From Sandaracinobacteroides saxicola (lineage in GTDB: Bacteria; Pseudomonadota; Alphaproteobacteria; Sphingomonadales; Sphingomonadaceae): a stretch of 64,000 bases of DNA. The position numbers were made by a program, and so were the translations under genes. Shown here piece by piece: positions 44,087-53,274 of the stretch. Position 1 is the stretch's first letter. Each line of letters begins with the position of its first letter. The stretch is from contig NZ_CP059851.1 in NCBI RefSeq assembly GCF_014117445.1, positions 1,240,001 to 1,304,000 of the forward strand, written 5' to 3'. The notes below the pieces were generated by a model, which worked only from the letters and a program-made list of their open reading frames with translations, had not been told where the DNA came from and ran no database searches.

Positions 44087-45022
44087 ATGGTTTCGGTTTC
44101 TGCGGTGTCGCGGCGGGGCGTGCTGGGGGCGGCGCTGTGGGTGGCGGGCGCCGCGCCGCTGCTGGCGCGGGAGGCGGCGCTGGCCTTTGCCTTTCAGCCG
44201 CAGAAGGACCCGGCCAGCATCCGCAAGGCCGCGGACGAGGTGGCGGCGGCGCTGGCACCGCGGCTGAAGCGCCGGGTGGATGTGGTGGTGCCGCTGGCCT
44301 ATGCGGCGACGGTGCAGGCGCTGGTGAGCGGGCGGGCGGATGTGGCCTGGCTTTCGAGCCTGCCCTTCCTGCTGGCGCGGCGCGACGGCGGGGCGCGGCT
44401 GCTGCTGGCGGAGGTGCGGCGGGATACCAGCGGCCGGGCGCGGACCGATTATGACAGCCTGTTCGTGGTGCGGGCCGACAGCCCGCTGCGGGATTTCGCC
44501 GACCTGCGGCGGGAGGCGCGGCGGCTGCGCATGGTCTTCACCAGCCCGACCAGCACGTCGGGCTACGTCTTTCCCTATGCCCGGCTGGTGCGTGAGCGGA
44601 TGCTGAAGCCAGGGCAGCCGCCGGAGCAGCTGTTCGCCGGCGTCTCCTATGGCGGTGGCTATACCCAGGCGCTGGAGCAGCTGCTGGCGGGGCGGGGCGA
44701 TGTGGCGGCGGTGAGCGACTATACGGTGGAGGGGCCGAAGCGCGGGACCTATATTGACGAGGCGCGGCAGAAGGGGTTGCGGGTGATCGCGCGGACGCCG
44801 GGGGTGCCGACGCATCCGGTGGCGGCGCGGGGCGGCATGGCGGCGGGGCTGCGGCGGGAGATTCGCGCGGCGCTGCTGGAGCTGTCCGCGGCGTCGCCGG
44901 CGCTGCTGTCCGACGTTTATGGCGCCAGCGGGCTGGTGGCGGTGGACGAGGCGAAGCATGTGGCGGCGACGGTGGAGGCCATTCGGCTGACCGGGCTGCC
45001 GATCGCCGGCCTGGTGAAATAG
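44087..45022 (+). CDS. PhnD-like substrate-binding protein of an ABC transporter
   Basis: This 311-residue exported protein has a Tat-like signal (VSRRGVLGAALWVAGAAPLLA). A PhnD/phosphate-phosphonate binding fold follows: WLSSLPFLL near the ligand cleft, RTDYDSLFVVRADSPL, VFTSPTSTSGYVFPYARL with the Ser/Thr anion-binding motif, and AAVSDYTVEG. The family binds phosphonate, phosphite or related oxyanions. The fused ATPase-permease follows by 27 bases. A possible Fur box upstream hints at another ligand, for example an iron complex, so the substrate is left open. Confidence 0.86.
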   Translation: MVSVSAVSRRGVLGAALWVAGAAPLLAREAALAFAFQPQKDPASIRKAADEVAAALAPRLKRRVDVVVPLAYAATVQALVSGRADVAWLSSLPFLLARRDGGARLLLAEVRRDTSGRARTDYDSLFVVRADSPLRDFADLRREARRLRMVFTSPTSTSGYVFPYARLVRERMLKPGQPPEQLFAGVSYGGGYTQALEQLLAGRGDVAAVSDYTVEGPKRGTYIDEARQKGLRVIARTPGVPTHPVAARGGMAAGLRREIRAALLELSAASPALLSDVYGASGLVAVDEAKHVAATVEAIRLTGLPIAGLVK

Positions 45023-45049
45023 GGGGTGTTGGCGCGGGATCGCGGCACG

Positions 45050-46525
45050 ATGCCGGAGACCGGCGCGATCAGGGTGGAGGGCCTGTGCCATCGCTGGGCC
45101 GATGGCGGGGAGGCCCTGCGCGACATCGACCTGTGCGTGCCGCAAGGGTCCCATGTGGTGATCGAGGGGCCTTCCGGCAGCGGGAAATCGACTCTGCTGC
45201 GGCTGCTAGCGGGCGGGATGGAACCGACGGCCGGCCGGGTGCTGATCGAGGGGCGGGTGGCGCGCATCCACCAGGACCTCCGGCTGGTGGGGCGGGCGTC
45301 GGCACTGGCGAATGTGCTGCACGGGGCGCTGGGGCGATTGTCTTTCGCACAGTCGCTGCGCTGGCCGGCGGTGGAGCGCGCGCGGGCGGAGGCGCTGCTG
45401 GCGCGCGTGGGGCTGGGGCATCGCATGGCGGCGCCGGCGCGGACACTGTCCGGCGGGGAGGCGCAGCGGGTGGCGATTGCCCGGGCGCTGATGCAGGAAC
45501 CCGATGTGCTGCTGGCGGATGAGCCGGTGGCGGCGCTGGACCCCGCCAATGCCGAGGCGATCATGACGCTGCTGGGGGAATTGCAGCGCGAGCGGGGGCT
45601 GACGCTGCTGACGGTGCTGCACGATGCAGCGCTGGCGCGGCGGCATGGCGACCGGGTGGTGCGGCTGGAGGCCGGGCGGGCGCATGTCGCGGCAACTGTT
45701 GACGATGCTGGCGCGCGGGGGGCGGGGCCTGTTGCCCTGCCCGTCGAGCCGGCGGAGGCGGGCCGCCGCGACGGGCGTTGGGTGGCGCTGGGGGTGTTCG
45801 TGGCGCTGATCCTGGCGAGCCTGCCGGTGCTGGCGCAGCAGGAGACGCGGTTGACGGGCGCGTTCGCGGCGGCGGCGGGGTTCCTGACGCAGCTGTGGCC
45901 GGCGGCGGAGGAAATGTGGACGATCGAGTGGCGCGCGCTGCTGCGTTCCCTGCTGGCGACGGTGCAGATGGCGGTGCTGGGGACGGTGATGGCCGTGGGG
46001 CTGGCGCTGCCGCTGGCGGCGCTGGCGGCGCGCAACCTGATGCCGGGGTGGGTGCGGCTGCCGCTGCGCGCGGGGCTGAACCTGTGGCGGGCGGTGCCGT
46101 CGATCATCTGGGCGCTGCTGTTCGTGGCAGCGGTGGGGCTGGGGGCGGTGGCCGGCGTGGTGGCGCTGACGGCCTATAGCATCGGCTATCTGACCAAGTT
46201 TTTTTACGAGGCGTTCGAGGGGGTGGATGGCGCGGCGCCGGGGGCGCTGGCGGAGCTGGGGGCCTCGGGCGCGCAGCGCTTCGTGCATGCGGTGTGGCCG
46301 CTGGCGCTGCCGGGGCTGGTGGGCAGTTGCCTGTTCATGTTGGAGTATAATGTGCGGGCGGCGAGCGTGCTGGGGCTGGTGGGGGCGGGGGGCATCGGAC
46401 AGGATCTGAAGCTCGCGGTCGATTGGGCGAACTGGCATGTGGTGGGGGTGATATTGGTGATGCTGGCGGGCGCGGTGATCGCGGTGGATGCGCTGAGCGC
46501 GCGGGTAAGGGGGGCGTTGGGGTAA
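45050..46525 (+). CDS. Fused ABC-transporter ATPase and permease (PhnC-PhnE type)
   Basis: This single 491-residue protein joins two transporter parts usually encoded separately. The ATPase (about 1-210) has Walker A GPSGSGKST (40-48), signature LSGGEAQRVAIARAL, Walker B VLLADEP and the switch His in LTVLHDAAL. The permease (about 245-491) has several membrane helices and the EAA-like loop ALAELGASGAQRFVHAVWPLALPG. The frame is unbroken from end to end. A GTG at 45026 is an alternative start. The complex presumably forms a homodimer with the upstream PhnD-like protein. Confidence 0.88.
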   Translation: MPETGAIRVEGLCHRWADGGEALRDIDLCVPQGSHVVIEGPSGSGKSTLLRLLAGGMEPTAGRVLIEGRVARIHQDLRLVGRASALANVLHGALGRLSFAQSLRWPAVERARAEALLARVGLGHRMAAPARTLSGGEAQRVAIARALMQEPDVLLADEPVAALDPANAEAIMTLLGELQRERGLTLLTVLHDAALARRHGDRVVRLEAGRAHVAATVDDAGARGAGPVALPVEPAEAGRRDGRWVALGVFVALILASLPVLAQQETRLTGAFAAAAGFLTQLWPAAEEMWTIEWRALLRSLLATVQMAVLGTVMAVGLALPLAALAARNLMPGWVRLPLRAGLNLWRAVPSIIWALLFVAAVGLGAVAGVVALTAYSIGYLTKFFYEAFEGVDGAAPGALAELGASGAQRFVHAVWPLALPGLVGSCLFMLEYNVRAASVLGLVGAGGIGQDLKLAVDWANWHVVGVILVMLAGAVIAVDALSARVRGALG

Positions 46526-46550
46526 CAAATGCTGCAGTGACGGACCGGGA

Positions 46551-46628
46551 CACCCCTCCGTCGCTTCGCGCCACCTCCCCTTGGCCACCCCATGAACAAG
46601 TTCATGGGGACCCCGGTTGCAGGGGAGG
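46551..46628. repeat. Dispersed palindromic repeat, copy 4
   Basis: CACCCCTCCGTCGCTTCGCG and CCACCTCCCCTT match the repeat family. The terminal hairpin is enlarged by an inner palindrome CCCCATGAAC/GTTCATGGGG and closes with GCAGGGGAGG. It lies between the convergent ABC fusion and DAHP synthase genes, where it could also act as a terminator. Confidence 0.7.
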
Positions 46629-46630
46629 AT

Positions 46631-47998
46631 CTATGCGGCGGTTTTGAGGCGGGTGCGTTCGGCGGCGAGTTCTTCGCTGAGGAGGAAGGCGAGTTCCAAT
46701 GATTGCCCGGCGTTGAGGCGCGGGTCGCAGTGGGTGTGATAGCGGTCGCCGAGCGCCTCGTCGGTGACGGCGATGGCGCCGCCGGTGCATTCGGTGACAT
46801 TCTGCCCGGTCATCTCGATGTGGATGCCGCCGGCGTAGCTGCCCTCCGCGCGGTGGACGGCGAAGACGTTGCGGACTTCGCCGAGGATGCGGTCGAACGG
46901 CCGGGTCTTGAAGCCGCTTGCCGCCTTCACCGTGTTGCCGTGCATCGGGTCGCAGCTCCACACCACATGCCGGCCTTCGCGGCGCACGGCGCGGATCAGG
47001 CGGGGGAGGTGCGCCTCCACCTTGTCGTGCCCGAAGCGGGTGATGAGGGTGAGGCGGCCGGGGACGTTGCCGGGGTTGAGCGTGTCGATCATGCGCAGCA
47101 GGTCGTCGGGCTGCGTCGTCGGCCCGCATTTCAGGCCGAGCGGGTTGAGGACGCCGCGCAGGAACTCGATGTGGGCGCTGCCGTCGAAGCGGGTGCGGTC
47201 GCCGATCCAGAGCATGTGGGCGGAGGTGTCGACCCAGTCGCCGGTGAGGCTGTCCTGCCGCGTCATCGCCTGCTCGTAACCGAGCAGCAGCGCCTCGTGG
47301 CTGGTGTAGAAATCGGTGCCTTTCAACTGCGGCACGCTTTCGGGCGTAATGCCGCAGGCTTCCATGAAGGCCAGCGCCTCCCCGATGCGGTTGGCGACGT
47401 CGGCGTAGCGTTCCGCCCACGCGCTGCGGCCGACGAAATCGAGCGTCCATTTGTTGACCTGTTGCAGGTTGGCGAAGCCCCCCTGGGCAAAGGCGCGCAG
47501 CAGGTTGAGGGTGGCGGCGGCCTGCATGTAGGCGCGTTTCTGCCGTTCGGGATCGGGCGTGCGGCCGGCGGCGTCGAAAGCGATGTCGTTGACGATGTCG
47601 CCGCGATAGCTGGGCAGGCTGATGCCGGCGATTTCCTCGGTATCGGCGCTGCGCGGCTTGGCGAACTGGCCGGCCATGCGGCCGACCTTCACCACCGGCA
47701 TGTGGCTGCCATAGGTAAGGACCACGGCCATCTGGAGGATGACGCGGAAGGTGTCTCGGATGTTGTTGGGGTGGAACTCCGCGAAGCTTTCGGCGCAGTC
47801 CCCGCCCTGGAGCAGGAAGGCTTTTCCTTCGGCGACGTCGGCGAGCTTTTCGCGCAGGGAACGCGCCTCGCCCGCGAAGACCAGCGGCGGGTAGTTCTTC
47901 AGCTCAGCCTCCACCGCGGCGGCGGCGGCGGCGTCCGGCCAGGTCGGCATCTGGCGGGCTTCGGCATCGCGCCAGGAGGAGGGGGTCCAGTGTTGCAT
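46631..47998 (-). CDS. 3-deoxy-7-phosphoheptulonate synthase, class II
   Basis: This 455-residue class II (plant-type) DAHP synthase condenses phosphoenolpyruvate with erythrose 4-phosphate, the first shikimate step. Signatures: [61 protein letters not shown] and [24 protein letters not shown] precedes the ATG at 47998; the in-frame ATG 7 codons upstream lacks a site. It is unlinked to other aromatic genes here and is divergent from the two-wHTH protein. Confidence 0.95.
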   Translation of the reverse strand: MQHWTPSSWRDAEARQMPTWPDAAAAAAVEAELKNYPPLVFAGEARSLREKLADVAEGKAFLLQGGDCAESFAEFHPNNIRDTFRVILQMAVVLTYGSHMPVVKVGRMAGQFAKPRSADTEEIAGISLPSYRGDIVNDIAFDAAGRTPDPERQKRAYMQAAATLNLLRAFAQGGFANLQQVNKWTLDFVGRSAWAERYADVANRIGEALAFMEACGITPESVPQLKGTDFYTSHEALLLGYEQAMTRQDSLTGDWVDTSAHMLWIGDRTRFDGSAHIEFLRGVLNPLGLKCGPTTQPDDLLRMIDTLNPGNVPGRLTLITRFGHDKVEAHLPRLIRAVRREGRHVVWSCDPMHGNTVKAASGFKTRPFDRILGEVRNVFAVHRAEGSYAGGIHIEMTGQNVTECTGGAIAVTDEALGDRYHTHCDPRLNAGQSLELAFLLSEELAAERTRLKTAA

Positions 47999-48101
47999 GA
48001 CACACCCCTTTGGCAGCATGGCGCGCGCGGGGCAAGATTGCGGTCTGCCGGGTTCCCTGCCAATCAGGAGGCGCGGACGTTGATGCCGGAAGGGGGCATG
48101 G

Positions 48102-48974
48102 ATGGACTATGTGGCGCTGGGGGCGCGGTTCGAGGCGGACCCGCGGTTTCGCGAGGCGGCGTTCAATCGCGCGCGGCTGATGCTGGACTGCTATGCCTCC
48201 AACCCGCCGCTGTGCCGGCTGCTCTCTGACCTGGGGCAGACCTATATCATCGGGGTCGCCTATGGCCTGCACCCGCACATCACGGTGGCGGAGGTGCAGC
48301 GGCGGATGCCGGCCGACATGGCGGGGCGCAACCGGGTGAGCGACCAGCTGCTGATGCTGGAGCGGCTGGGGGCGCTGGTGCCGGGGCCGGCGGCGGCGGA
48401 CCGGCGGGCAAAGGTGCGGATGTTCGCCGACGGGTTCCGCGCGCTGGTGGACCGCTGGATCGATGCGCTGATGCTGCCGGCGCTGCCGTTCCTGGAGGAG
48501 CCGCCGGCCGACCTGGACGACCCGGACGCGCGCGTGCGCTGGTTCACGCACTGGCTGGCGGGGCACAGCGTGGGCACGAGAGCCGCGGCGGTGCTGCCCA
48601 ATGTACGGCGGCTGCTGGGGTTGCGCGCCGGGTTCGTGGTGATGCTGGAGTTCGACCGGCGCCGCCATGCGCCCGAGGGCAGCGTGACGACACGCTTTTC
48701 CAAGCGGGAGATCGCGCTGCGATACGGCCTGCCGCGCACCCAGGTGATCGACCTGGTGAAGGAGATGGCGGCGATGGGCTGGCTGCAGGACGGCCCGTTG
48801 GGGCTGGAGCCGACCGAGGCGATGAAGGCGGAGACCGGACGGTGCGACGGCCTGATGCTGTGCACCGCGGCGCGCGTGCTGACGGGGGAGCTGCGCCTGG
48901 GGTTCGAGGAGGCGCGGATGATCCGCGAAGCGCGGGCGGCGCGGATGGAGGGGGTTGAGACGATGGTGGGGTAG
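48102..48974 (+). CDS. Protein with two winged-helix-like segments, putative regulator
   Basis: This 290-residue cytoplasmic protein is helical. One winged-helix-like segment (about 65-95: [28 protein letters not shown]) and a second (about 200-230: [20 protein letters not shown]) suggest DNA binding. No ligand-binding domain or family name can be given. It is divergent from DAHP synthase (103-base gap) and convergent with gor, separated by a repeat. Composition matches the host. Confidence 0.68.
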   Translation: MDYVALGARFEADPRFREAAFNRARLMLDCYASNPPLCRLLSDLGQTYIIGVAYGLHPHITVAEVQRRMPADMAGRNRVSDQLLMLERLGALVPGPAAADRRAKVRMFADGFRALVDRWIDALMLPALPFLEEPPADLDDPDARVRWFTHWLAGHSVGTRAAAVLPNVRRLLGLRAGFVVMLEFDRRRHAPEGSVTTRFSKREIALRYGLPRTQVIDLVKEMAAMGWLQDGPLGLEPTEAMKAETGRCDGLMLCTAARVLTGELRLGFEEARMIREARAARMEGVETMVG

Positions 48975-48989
48975 GGGGGTGGCAGAAGC

Positions 48990-49080
48990 ACCCACCCCCG
49001 CTCGGCTTTGCCGAGTCGCCGCTGACGCTATGCGTCGTCTTCGACTCCCCGCTGTCTGCTTCGCAGCGCCGGAGGGGTGT
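48990..49080. repeat. Divergent palindromic repeat, copy 5
   Basis: GCACCCACCCCCGCTCGGCTTTGCCGAG, GACGCTATGCGTC and GTCTGCTTCGCAGC inverted repeats end in CGGAGGGGTGTG. It shares the CCCCCGC...GGAGGGG frame and TTCG-type loops but is more diverged than copies 1-3. It separates two convergent genes. Confidence 0.55.
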
Positions 49081-49081
49081 G

Positions 49082-50419
49082 TTATTTCATCAGGACGAGT
49101 TCTTCGCTCATGGTGGGGTGGAGGGCGATGGTGTCGTCGAACTGGGCCTTGGTGAGTTTGGCCTTGATGGCGATGGCGAGGGCCTGGAGGATTTCGGGGG
49201 CGTCGGGGCCGATCATGTGGGCGCCGACGACGGTGTCGGTGCTGGCGTCGACGACGAGCTTGTACAGGCAGCGTTCGTTGCGGCCGGCAAGGACGTGCTT
49301 CATCGGCCTGAAATCGCTGGTGTAAACCTTGACGGTGCCGAGCGTCTTGCGGGCCTGTGCCTCGGTCAGGCCGACGCTGGCGAGGGGAGGGTGACTGAAG
49401 ACCGCGCTGGGGATGTCCTCGTAGTTGGTCTGCCAGCGTCGAGTGCCGAACAGGTGGTCGGCGAGCGCATGGCCCTCCCGGATGGCGATGGGGGTGAGCT
49501 GCACGCGGTCGGTGACGTCGCCGACGGCGTGCAGCCAGGGCAGCGAGGTGTGGCTGTCGGCATCGACGGGGATGGCGCCGTTTTCGGCGGTCTGGATACC
49601 GACGGTTTCGAGGCCGAGATCGGCGCTGTTCGGATTGCGACCGACGGCCCAGAGCAGCAGGTCGGTTTCGATCGTCTTGCCGCCTTCGAAGTGGATGGTC
49701 AGGCCGTCGGCTGTTTTATCAATGCTTTGGAACTTGTAGTTGAAACGGAACTGGATGCCTTTCTGCATCGAGATCGTCAGCAGCCGGTCGGCAAGCGCTT
49801 CGTCCCAGCCGCGCAGCAGCGTGCCGGAGCGGACGACAAGCGTCACGTCGACGCCGAGCTGGTGGAGGATGCCGGCGAATTCGTTGGCGATGTAGCCGCC
49901 GCCGGCGATGACGGCGCGTTTCGGCAGCGCGGGGAGGTGGAAGATTTCGTTCGAGGTGATGCCATGCTCGGCGCCGGGGAGGGCGGGGACGAAGGGACGG
50001 GCGCCGGTGGCGATCAGGATGTGCTGCGCGGTGAAGCTCTGGTCGCCGACCTGCACCTGGTTGGGGCCGGTGAGGGTGGCGCGGGCGTGGAAGGTGGTGA
50101 CCTTGTGCGTGTCCAGGGTCGATTGGTAGCCGGCGTTGAGCCGGTCGACGTCGGCGAGCACATTGTCGCGCAGGATGTTCCAGTCGAAGGATTTGTCGCC
50201 GACGGTCCAGCCGTAGCGGGCGGCGTCCTCCAGGTCCTCGGCGAAGTGGGCGCCGATGACGAGGAGCTTCTTGGGCACGCAGCCGCGGATGACGCAGGTG
50301 CCGCCGACGCGATATTCCTCGGCGATGGCGGTGCGGGCGCCGTGGGCGGCGGCGATGCGAGCGGAGCGGACGCCGCCGCTGCCGGCGCCGATGACGAAAT
50401 AGTCGAAATCATGGGTCAT
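49082..50419 (-). CDS. gor: Glutathione-disulfide reductase
   Basis: This 445-residue flavoenzyme keeps glutathione reduced with NADPH. The redox cysteines are Cys42 and Cys47 in GGTCVIRGCVPKK, the FAD motif is VIGAGSGGVRSAR, the NADPH motif is IAGGGYIANEFAG and the C-terminal His-Glu lies in AIALHPTMSEE. It fits with the glutathione-dependent formaldehyde route at the start of the window. It is preceded on the same strand by a 49-residue gene and glmS, with short gaps. Confidence 0.95.
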   Translation of the reverse strand: MTHDFDYFVIGAGSGGVRSARIAAAHGARTAIAEEYRVGGTCVIRGCVPKKLLVIGAHFAEDLEDAARYGWTVGDKSFDWNILRDNVLADVDRLNAGYQSTLDTHKVTTFHARATLTGPNQVQVGDQSFTAQHILIATGARPFVPALPGAEHGITSNEIFHLPALPKRAVIAGGGYIANEFAGILHQLGVDVTLVVRSGTLLRGWDEALADRLLTISMQKGIQFRFNYKFQSIDKTADGLTIHFEGGKTIETDLLLWAVGRNPNSADLGLETVGIQTAENGAIPVDADSHTSLPWLHAVGDVTDRVQLTPIAIREGHALADHLFGTRRWQTNYEDIPSAVFSHPPLASVGLTEAQARKTLGTVKVYTSDFRPMKHVLAGRNERCLYKLVVDASTDTVVGAHMIGPDAPEILQALAIAIKAKLTKAQFDDTIALHPTMSEELVLMK

Positions 50420-50474
50420 GATCCCGTCCTAGCGGGGTGTCGGCAGCGCGCCAAATGAAAGGGTTCGATGAGGG

Positions 50475-50624
50475 TTATCGAGCGGGTTCGGGAAGCTCGT
50501 CGCCAGGGCGGGGCGGTTCGCCGCCGTCACGGGCCATTAAGCGGTCGAAGGCATCCAGGTTCGCGCGGGCGGCGCGCTGTTCGAAGAAATCCACTTCCTC
50601 TTTTAACGTGTCAGCAGTTTTCAT
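50475..50624 (-). CDS. Small acidic protein between glmS and gor (49 aa)
   Basis: The reverse-strand frame begins MKTADTLKEEVDFFEQRAAR and ends in a Pro/Glu/Arg-rich tail. GAGG lies 5 bases before the ATG. It starts 30 bases after the glmS stop and ends 56 bases before gor, so it is likely co-transcribed. A short amphipathic helix (about 5-32) is followed by a disordered tail. No family recognised. Codon use matches host genes. Confidence 0.62.
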   Translation of the reverse strand: MKTADTLKEEVDFFEQRAARANLDAFDRLMARDGGEPPRPGDELPEPAR

Positions 50625-50653
50625 TATTGCCTCGGTAACGACGCATTTGGACC

Positions 50654-52477
50654 CTACTCCACCGTGACGGATTTAGCGAGGTTGCGGGGTTGGTCGACGT
50701 CGGTGCCCTTGGCAACGGCGACGTGGTAGGCGAGAAGCTGGACGGGGACGGCATAGACGAGCGGCGCGATGAGCGGGTGGACGGTGGGCATCTCGATGGT
50801 GGCGAGGCAGCCTTCACCGGCCTCCGCGATGCCGGCGGCATCCGAGATGAGGACGACCTTGCCGCCTCGCGCGCGCACTTCCTGCATGTTGCTGACGGTT
50901 TTTTCAAACAGTGGCCCGCTGGGGGCGAGGACGATGACGGGCACGGCCTCGTCGATGAGGGCGATGGGGCCGTGTTTCATTTCACCTGATGCATAACCTT
51001 CGGCGTGGATGTAGCTGATTTCCTTGAGCTTCAGCGCGCCTTCAAGGGCGAGCGGGTAATCGGGGCCGCGGCCGAGGTAGAGCACGTCCCGCGCGGGCGC
51101 GATCAGCGGCGCCATGGCGGCGATGTCGGCATCATGGGCGAGCGCGGCGTTGAGCGCGGCGGGGGCTTCCAGCAGGTGGCGGACGGCGTCCTGCTCCTCC
51201 TCTCGCGTCATTTTTCCCTTCACCACGGCCAGGTGGGCGGCGACGGCGGCAAGGACGGCGAGTTGGCAGGTGAAGGCCTTGGTGGAAGCGACGCCGATTT
51301 CCGGGCCGGCGTGGGTGGACAGCAGCAGGTCGGCCTCCCGCGCCATCGAGCTGGTGGGGACGTTGACGACCACGGCGATCTTCTGGCCGTGCGCCTTGCT
51401 GTGGCGGAGCGCGGCGAGCGTGTCGGCGGTCTCTCCGGACTGGCTGATGAAGAGTGCGAGGCCGCCGGGTTCGAGGACCGGGTTGCGGTAGCGGAATTCG
51501 GACGCGACATCGAGATCGACGGGGACGCGGGCGAATTGTTCGAACCAGTATTTGGCGACCATGCCGGCGTAGAAGCTGGTGCCGCAGGCGACGATGGTGA
51601 TGCGGCGGACATCGGCCAGGGCGAAGTCCATCTGGGGCAGGGCGACCTGCTGTTCGACGCGGCGGAGGTAGCTGCCGAGCGTCTGGGCCACGACCGTGGG
51701 CTGCTCGAAGATTTCCTTCTGCATGAAGTGGCGGAAGCGGCCCTTTTCAACGGCCGCGGCGGTGAGGCCGGAGCTGGTGATCTGACGGGTGGCGGGCTGG
51801 TTGGCGACGTCGAAGATGGTCGCGCCCCCGCGGGTGATGACGACCCAGTCGCCCTCGTCCAGGTAGGCGATGCGCTGGGTGAGGGGGGCGAGGGCGAGCG
51901 CGTCCGAGCCGAGGTAGGTTTCGCCGTCGCCATAGCCGACGACCAGGGGCGATCCGAGGCGGGCGCCGATGAGCATGTCGGGATGGTCGCGGAAGGTAAT
52001 GGCCAGCGCGAAGGCACCGCGCAGTTGCGGCAGGACGGCCTGCACGGCGGCCTGGGGGGCGGCGCCGGCCTCCACCTGTTCGGAGATGAGGTGGGCGACG
52101 ACTTCGGTATCGGTCTCGCTTTCGAAGCGGCGGCCGCGGGCGATGAGGGCGTCCCGCAGTGGCTTGAAATTCTCAATGATGCCGTTGTGGACCAGGGCGA
52201 CATGCGGCGTGGCGTGGGGGTGGGCGTTGGCGGTGGTGGGGGCGCCGTGGGTGGCCCAGCGGGTGTGGGCGATGCCGATACGGCCGGGCGCGGGGTTGGC
52301 CGCCAGTTCGCGGACCAGGTTGCCGAGCTTGCCCTCGGCGCGGCGGCGGACGAGCGCGCCATCATGGACGGTGCAGACGCCGGCGGAATCATAGCCGCGA
52401 TATTCCATGCGCTTGAGGCCGTCCACGAGACGGTCCGCGACGGGGGCGGTGCCGACGATACCGATGATTCCACACAT
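50654..52477 (-). CDS. glmS: Glutamine-fructose-6-phosphate aminotransferase (isomerizing)
   Basis: This 607-residue enzyme makes glucosamine 6-phosphate from fructose 6-phosphate and glutamine, the first step to UDP-GlcNAc. Cys2 (MCGIIGIVG) is the glutaminase nucleophile; HTRWATHG and GYDSAGV are further glutaminase motifs. Two SIS domains follow (SQSGETADTLAAL, FLGRGPDYPLALEGALKLKE-type region, C-terminal LAKSVTVE). The length is typical. The ancestral partner glmU lies upstream, separated by a toxin-antitoxin pair and a small membrane-protein gene. Confidence 0.96.
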   Translation of the reverse strand: MCGIIGIVGTAPVADRLVDGLKRMEYRGYDSAGVCTVHDGALVRRRAEGKLGNLVRELAANPAPGRIGIAHTRWATHGAPTTANAHPHATPHVALVHNGIIENFKPLRDALIARGRRFESETDTEVVAHLISEQVEAGAAPQAAVQAVLPQLRGAFALAITFRDHPDMLIGARLGSPLVVGYGDGETYLGSDALALAPLTQRIAYLDEGDWVVITRGGATIFDVANQPATRQITSSGLTAAAVEKGRFRHFMQKEIFEQPTVVAQTLGSYLRRVEQQVALPQMDFALADVRRITIVACGTSFYAGMVAKYWFEQFARVPVDLDVASEFRYRNPVLEPGGLALFISQSGETADTLAALRHSKAHGQKIAVVVNVPTSSMAREADLLLSTHAGPEIGVASTKAFTCQLAVLAAVAAHLAVVKGKMTREEEQDAVRHLLEAPAALNAALAHDADIAAMAPLIAPARDVLYLGRGPDYPLALEGALKLKEISYIHAEGYASGEMKHGPIALIDEAVPVIVLAPSGPLFEKTVSNMQEVRARGGKVVLISDAAGIAEAGEGCLATIEMPTVHPLIAPLVYAVPVQLLAYHVAVAKGTDVDQPRNLAKSVTVE

Positions 52478-52492
52478 GGGGCTGGGGGCTTT

Positions 52493-52873
52493 CTATAGAG
52501 TGTAGGGGACGCGGATGCCGGGCATCTCTGCCGGAAAATCCCTAGTATTCCGGGTCACCAACACGCGCCCGCGGATCTGGGCGCTGGCGAGAATGATGGC
52601 ATCGGGTGATTTCAATCGCGGTCGGTCGCGGCGCAGCGCAGCAGCCCTGAGCGATATCTCGTCATCAATTTCATCGAGCCCGAACCGATCGAGGAACGCA
52701 AGAGCATCCCTGACAATTGCATCACTGCCTTTTGACAACACTTCGATCCACGCCATGCGGCTGATCCATGCCCTAGAACCATATTCGACGGCGCGCTGAA
52801 TTTCGGCACGGGCAGGCGGGAAGCCTGCCAGGGCGTCGATCATGATGTTGGCATCGAAAGCGAAGCCGCTCAC
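52493..52873 (-). CDS. PIN-domain toxin (VapC-like)
   Basis: This 126-residue PIN protein has acidic ligands in FAFDANIMIDAL (Asp7), AWIEVLSKG (Glu), SPDAIILASAQ (Asp) and TRNTRDFP (Asp). It is a predicted RNA endonuclease paired with the ribbon-helix-helix antitoxin upstream. GTG start overlaps the antitoxin stop (GTGA). Only 15 bases separate its stop from the glmS ATG, so toxin and glmS may share a transcript. Confidence 0.87.
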   Translation of the reverse strand: MSGFAFDANIMIDALAGFPPARAEIQRAVEYGSRAWISRMAWIEVLSKGSDAIVRDALAFLDRFGLDEIDDEISLRAAALRRDRPRLKSPDAIILASAQIRGRVLVTRNTRDFPAEMPGIRVPYTL

Positions 52874-53244
52874 TTGCCCGCCGGGGTCTTGGGCGTGGGA
52901 TATTTGCCTGCAATCATGTCGAGATAGATTTGCCGCTGGCGATCATCTTCCTCGTCGAACATGTCAGGGGACTCTGCGCGCACCTCTTCATAATCATCAT
53001 CCCATGGGCGGGTCCATTCGGCACGACGCTTACGATCATATTCGTGCGAGTCATGTTCGACGCCATGTCTGGCCCAGAGGCCAAATCCCTTATCGATCCA
53101 ACTTGCGTTATTGTTGGATGTGTCCGGTTTATAGGCTGATACCGCCTCACGCAGCACCTGCGCGCGCGATTTGCCCTGCTCGGCCGCGAGCTGATCGAGC
53201 CATTTAATGTCTTCGTCAGGCAGGTCGGCGAGGATGCGAGTCAT
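52870..53244 (-). CDS. Ribbon-helix-helix antitoxin with acidic tail
   Basis: This 124-residue protein has an N-terminal ribbon-helix-helix domain (MTRILADLPDEDIKWLDQLA, then KSRAQVLREAVSAY, 1-40). The long C-terminal part is rich in Trp, Asp and Glu (WTRPWDDDYEEVRAESPDMF) and would bind the toxin. The ATG at 53244 lies inside a perfect 18-base palindrome, a strong sign of autorepression. The toxin gene overlaps its stop. Confidence 0.83.
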   Translation of the reverse strand: MTRILADLPDEDIKWLDQLAAEQGKSRAQVLREAVSAYKPDTSNNNASWIDKGFGLWARHGVEHDSHEYDRKRRAEWTRPWDDDYEEVRAESPDMFDEEDDRQRQIYLDMIAGKYPTPKTPAGK

Positions 53245-53274
53245 GATATCGCGATATCATATCGTGATATCATG
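53243..53274. promoter_or_regulatory. Operator: tandem GATATC palindromes over the antitoxin start
   Basis: ATGATATCGCGATATCAT (53243-53260) is a perfect palindrome. A second imperfect one (ATATCGTGATATCATG, 53259-53274) follows, giving four GATATC-type half-sites at regular spacing. This is the arrangement ribbon-helix-helix dimers bind. It covers the antitoxin start codon and touches the stop of the 56-residue gene. Confidence 0.75.

Noticed and set aside
52478-52492. glmS ribozyme upstream of glmS
   Set aside because: The gap is only 15 bases, and this ribozyme is typical of Gram-positive bacteria.
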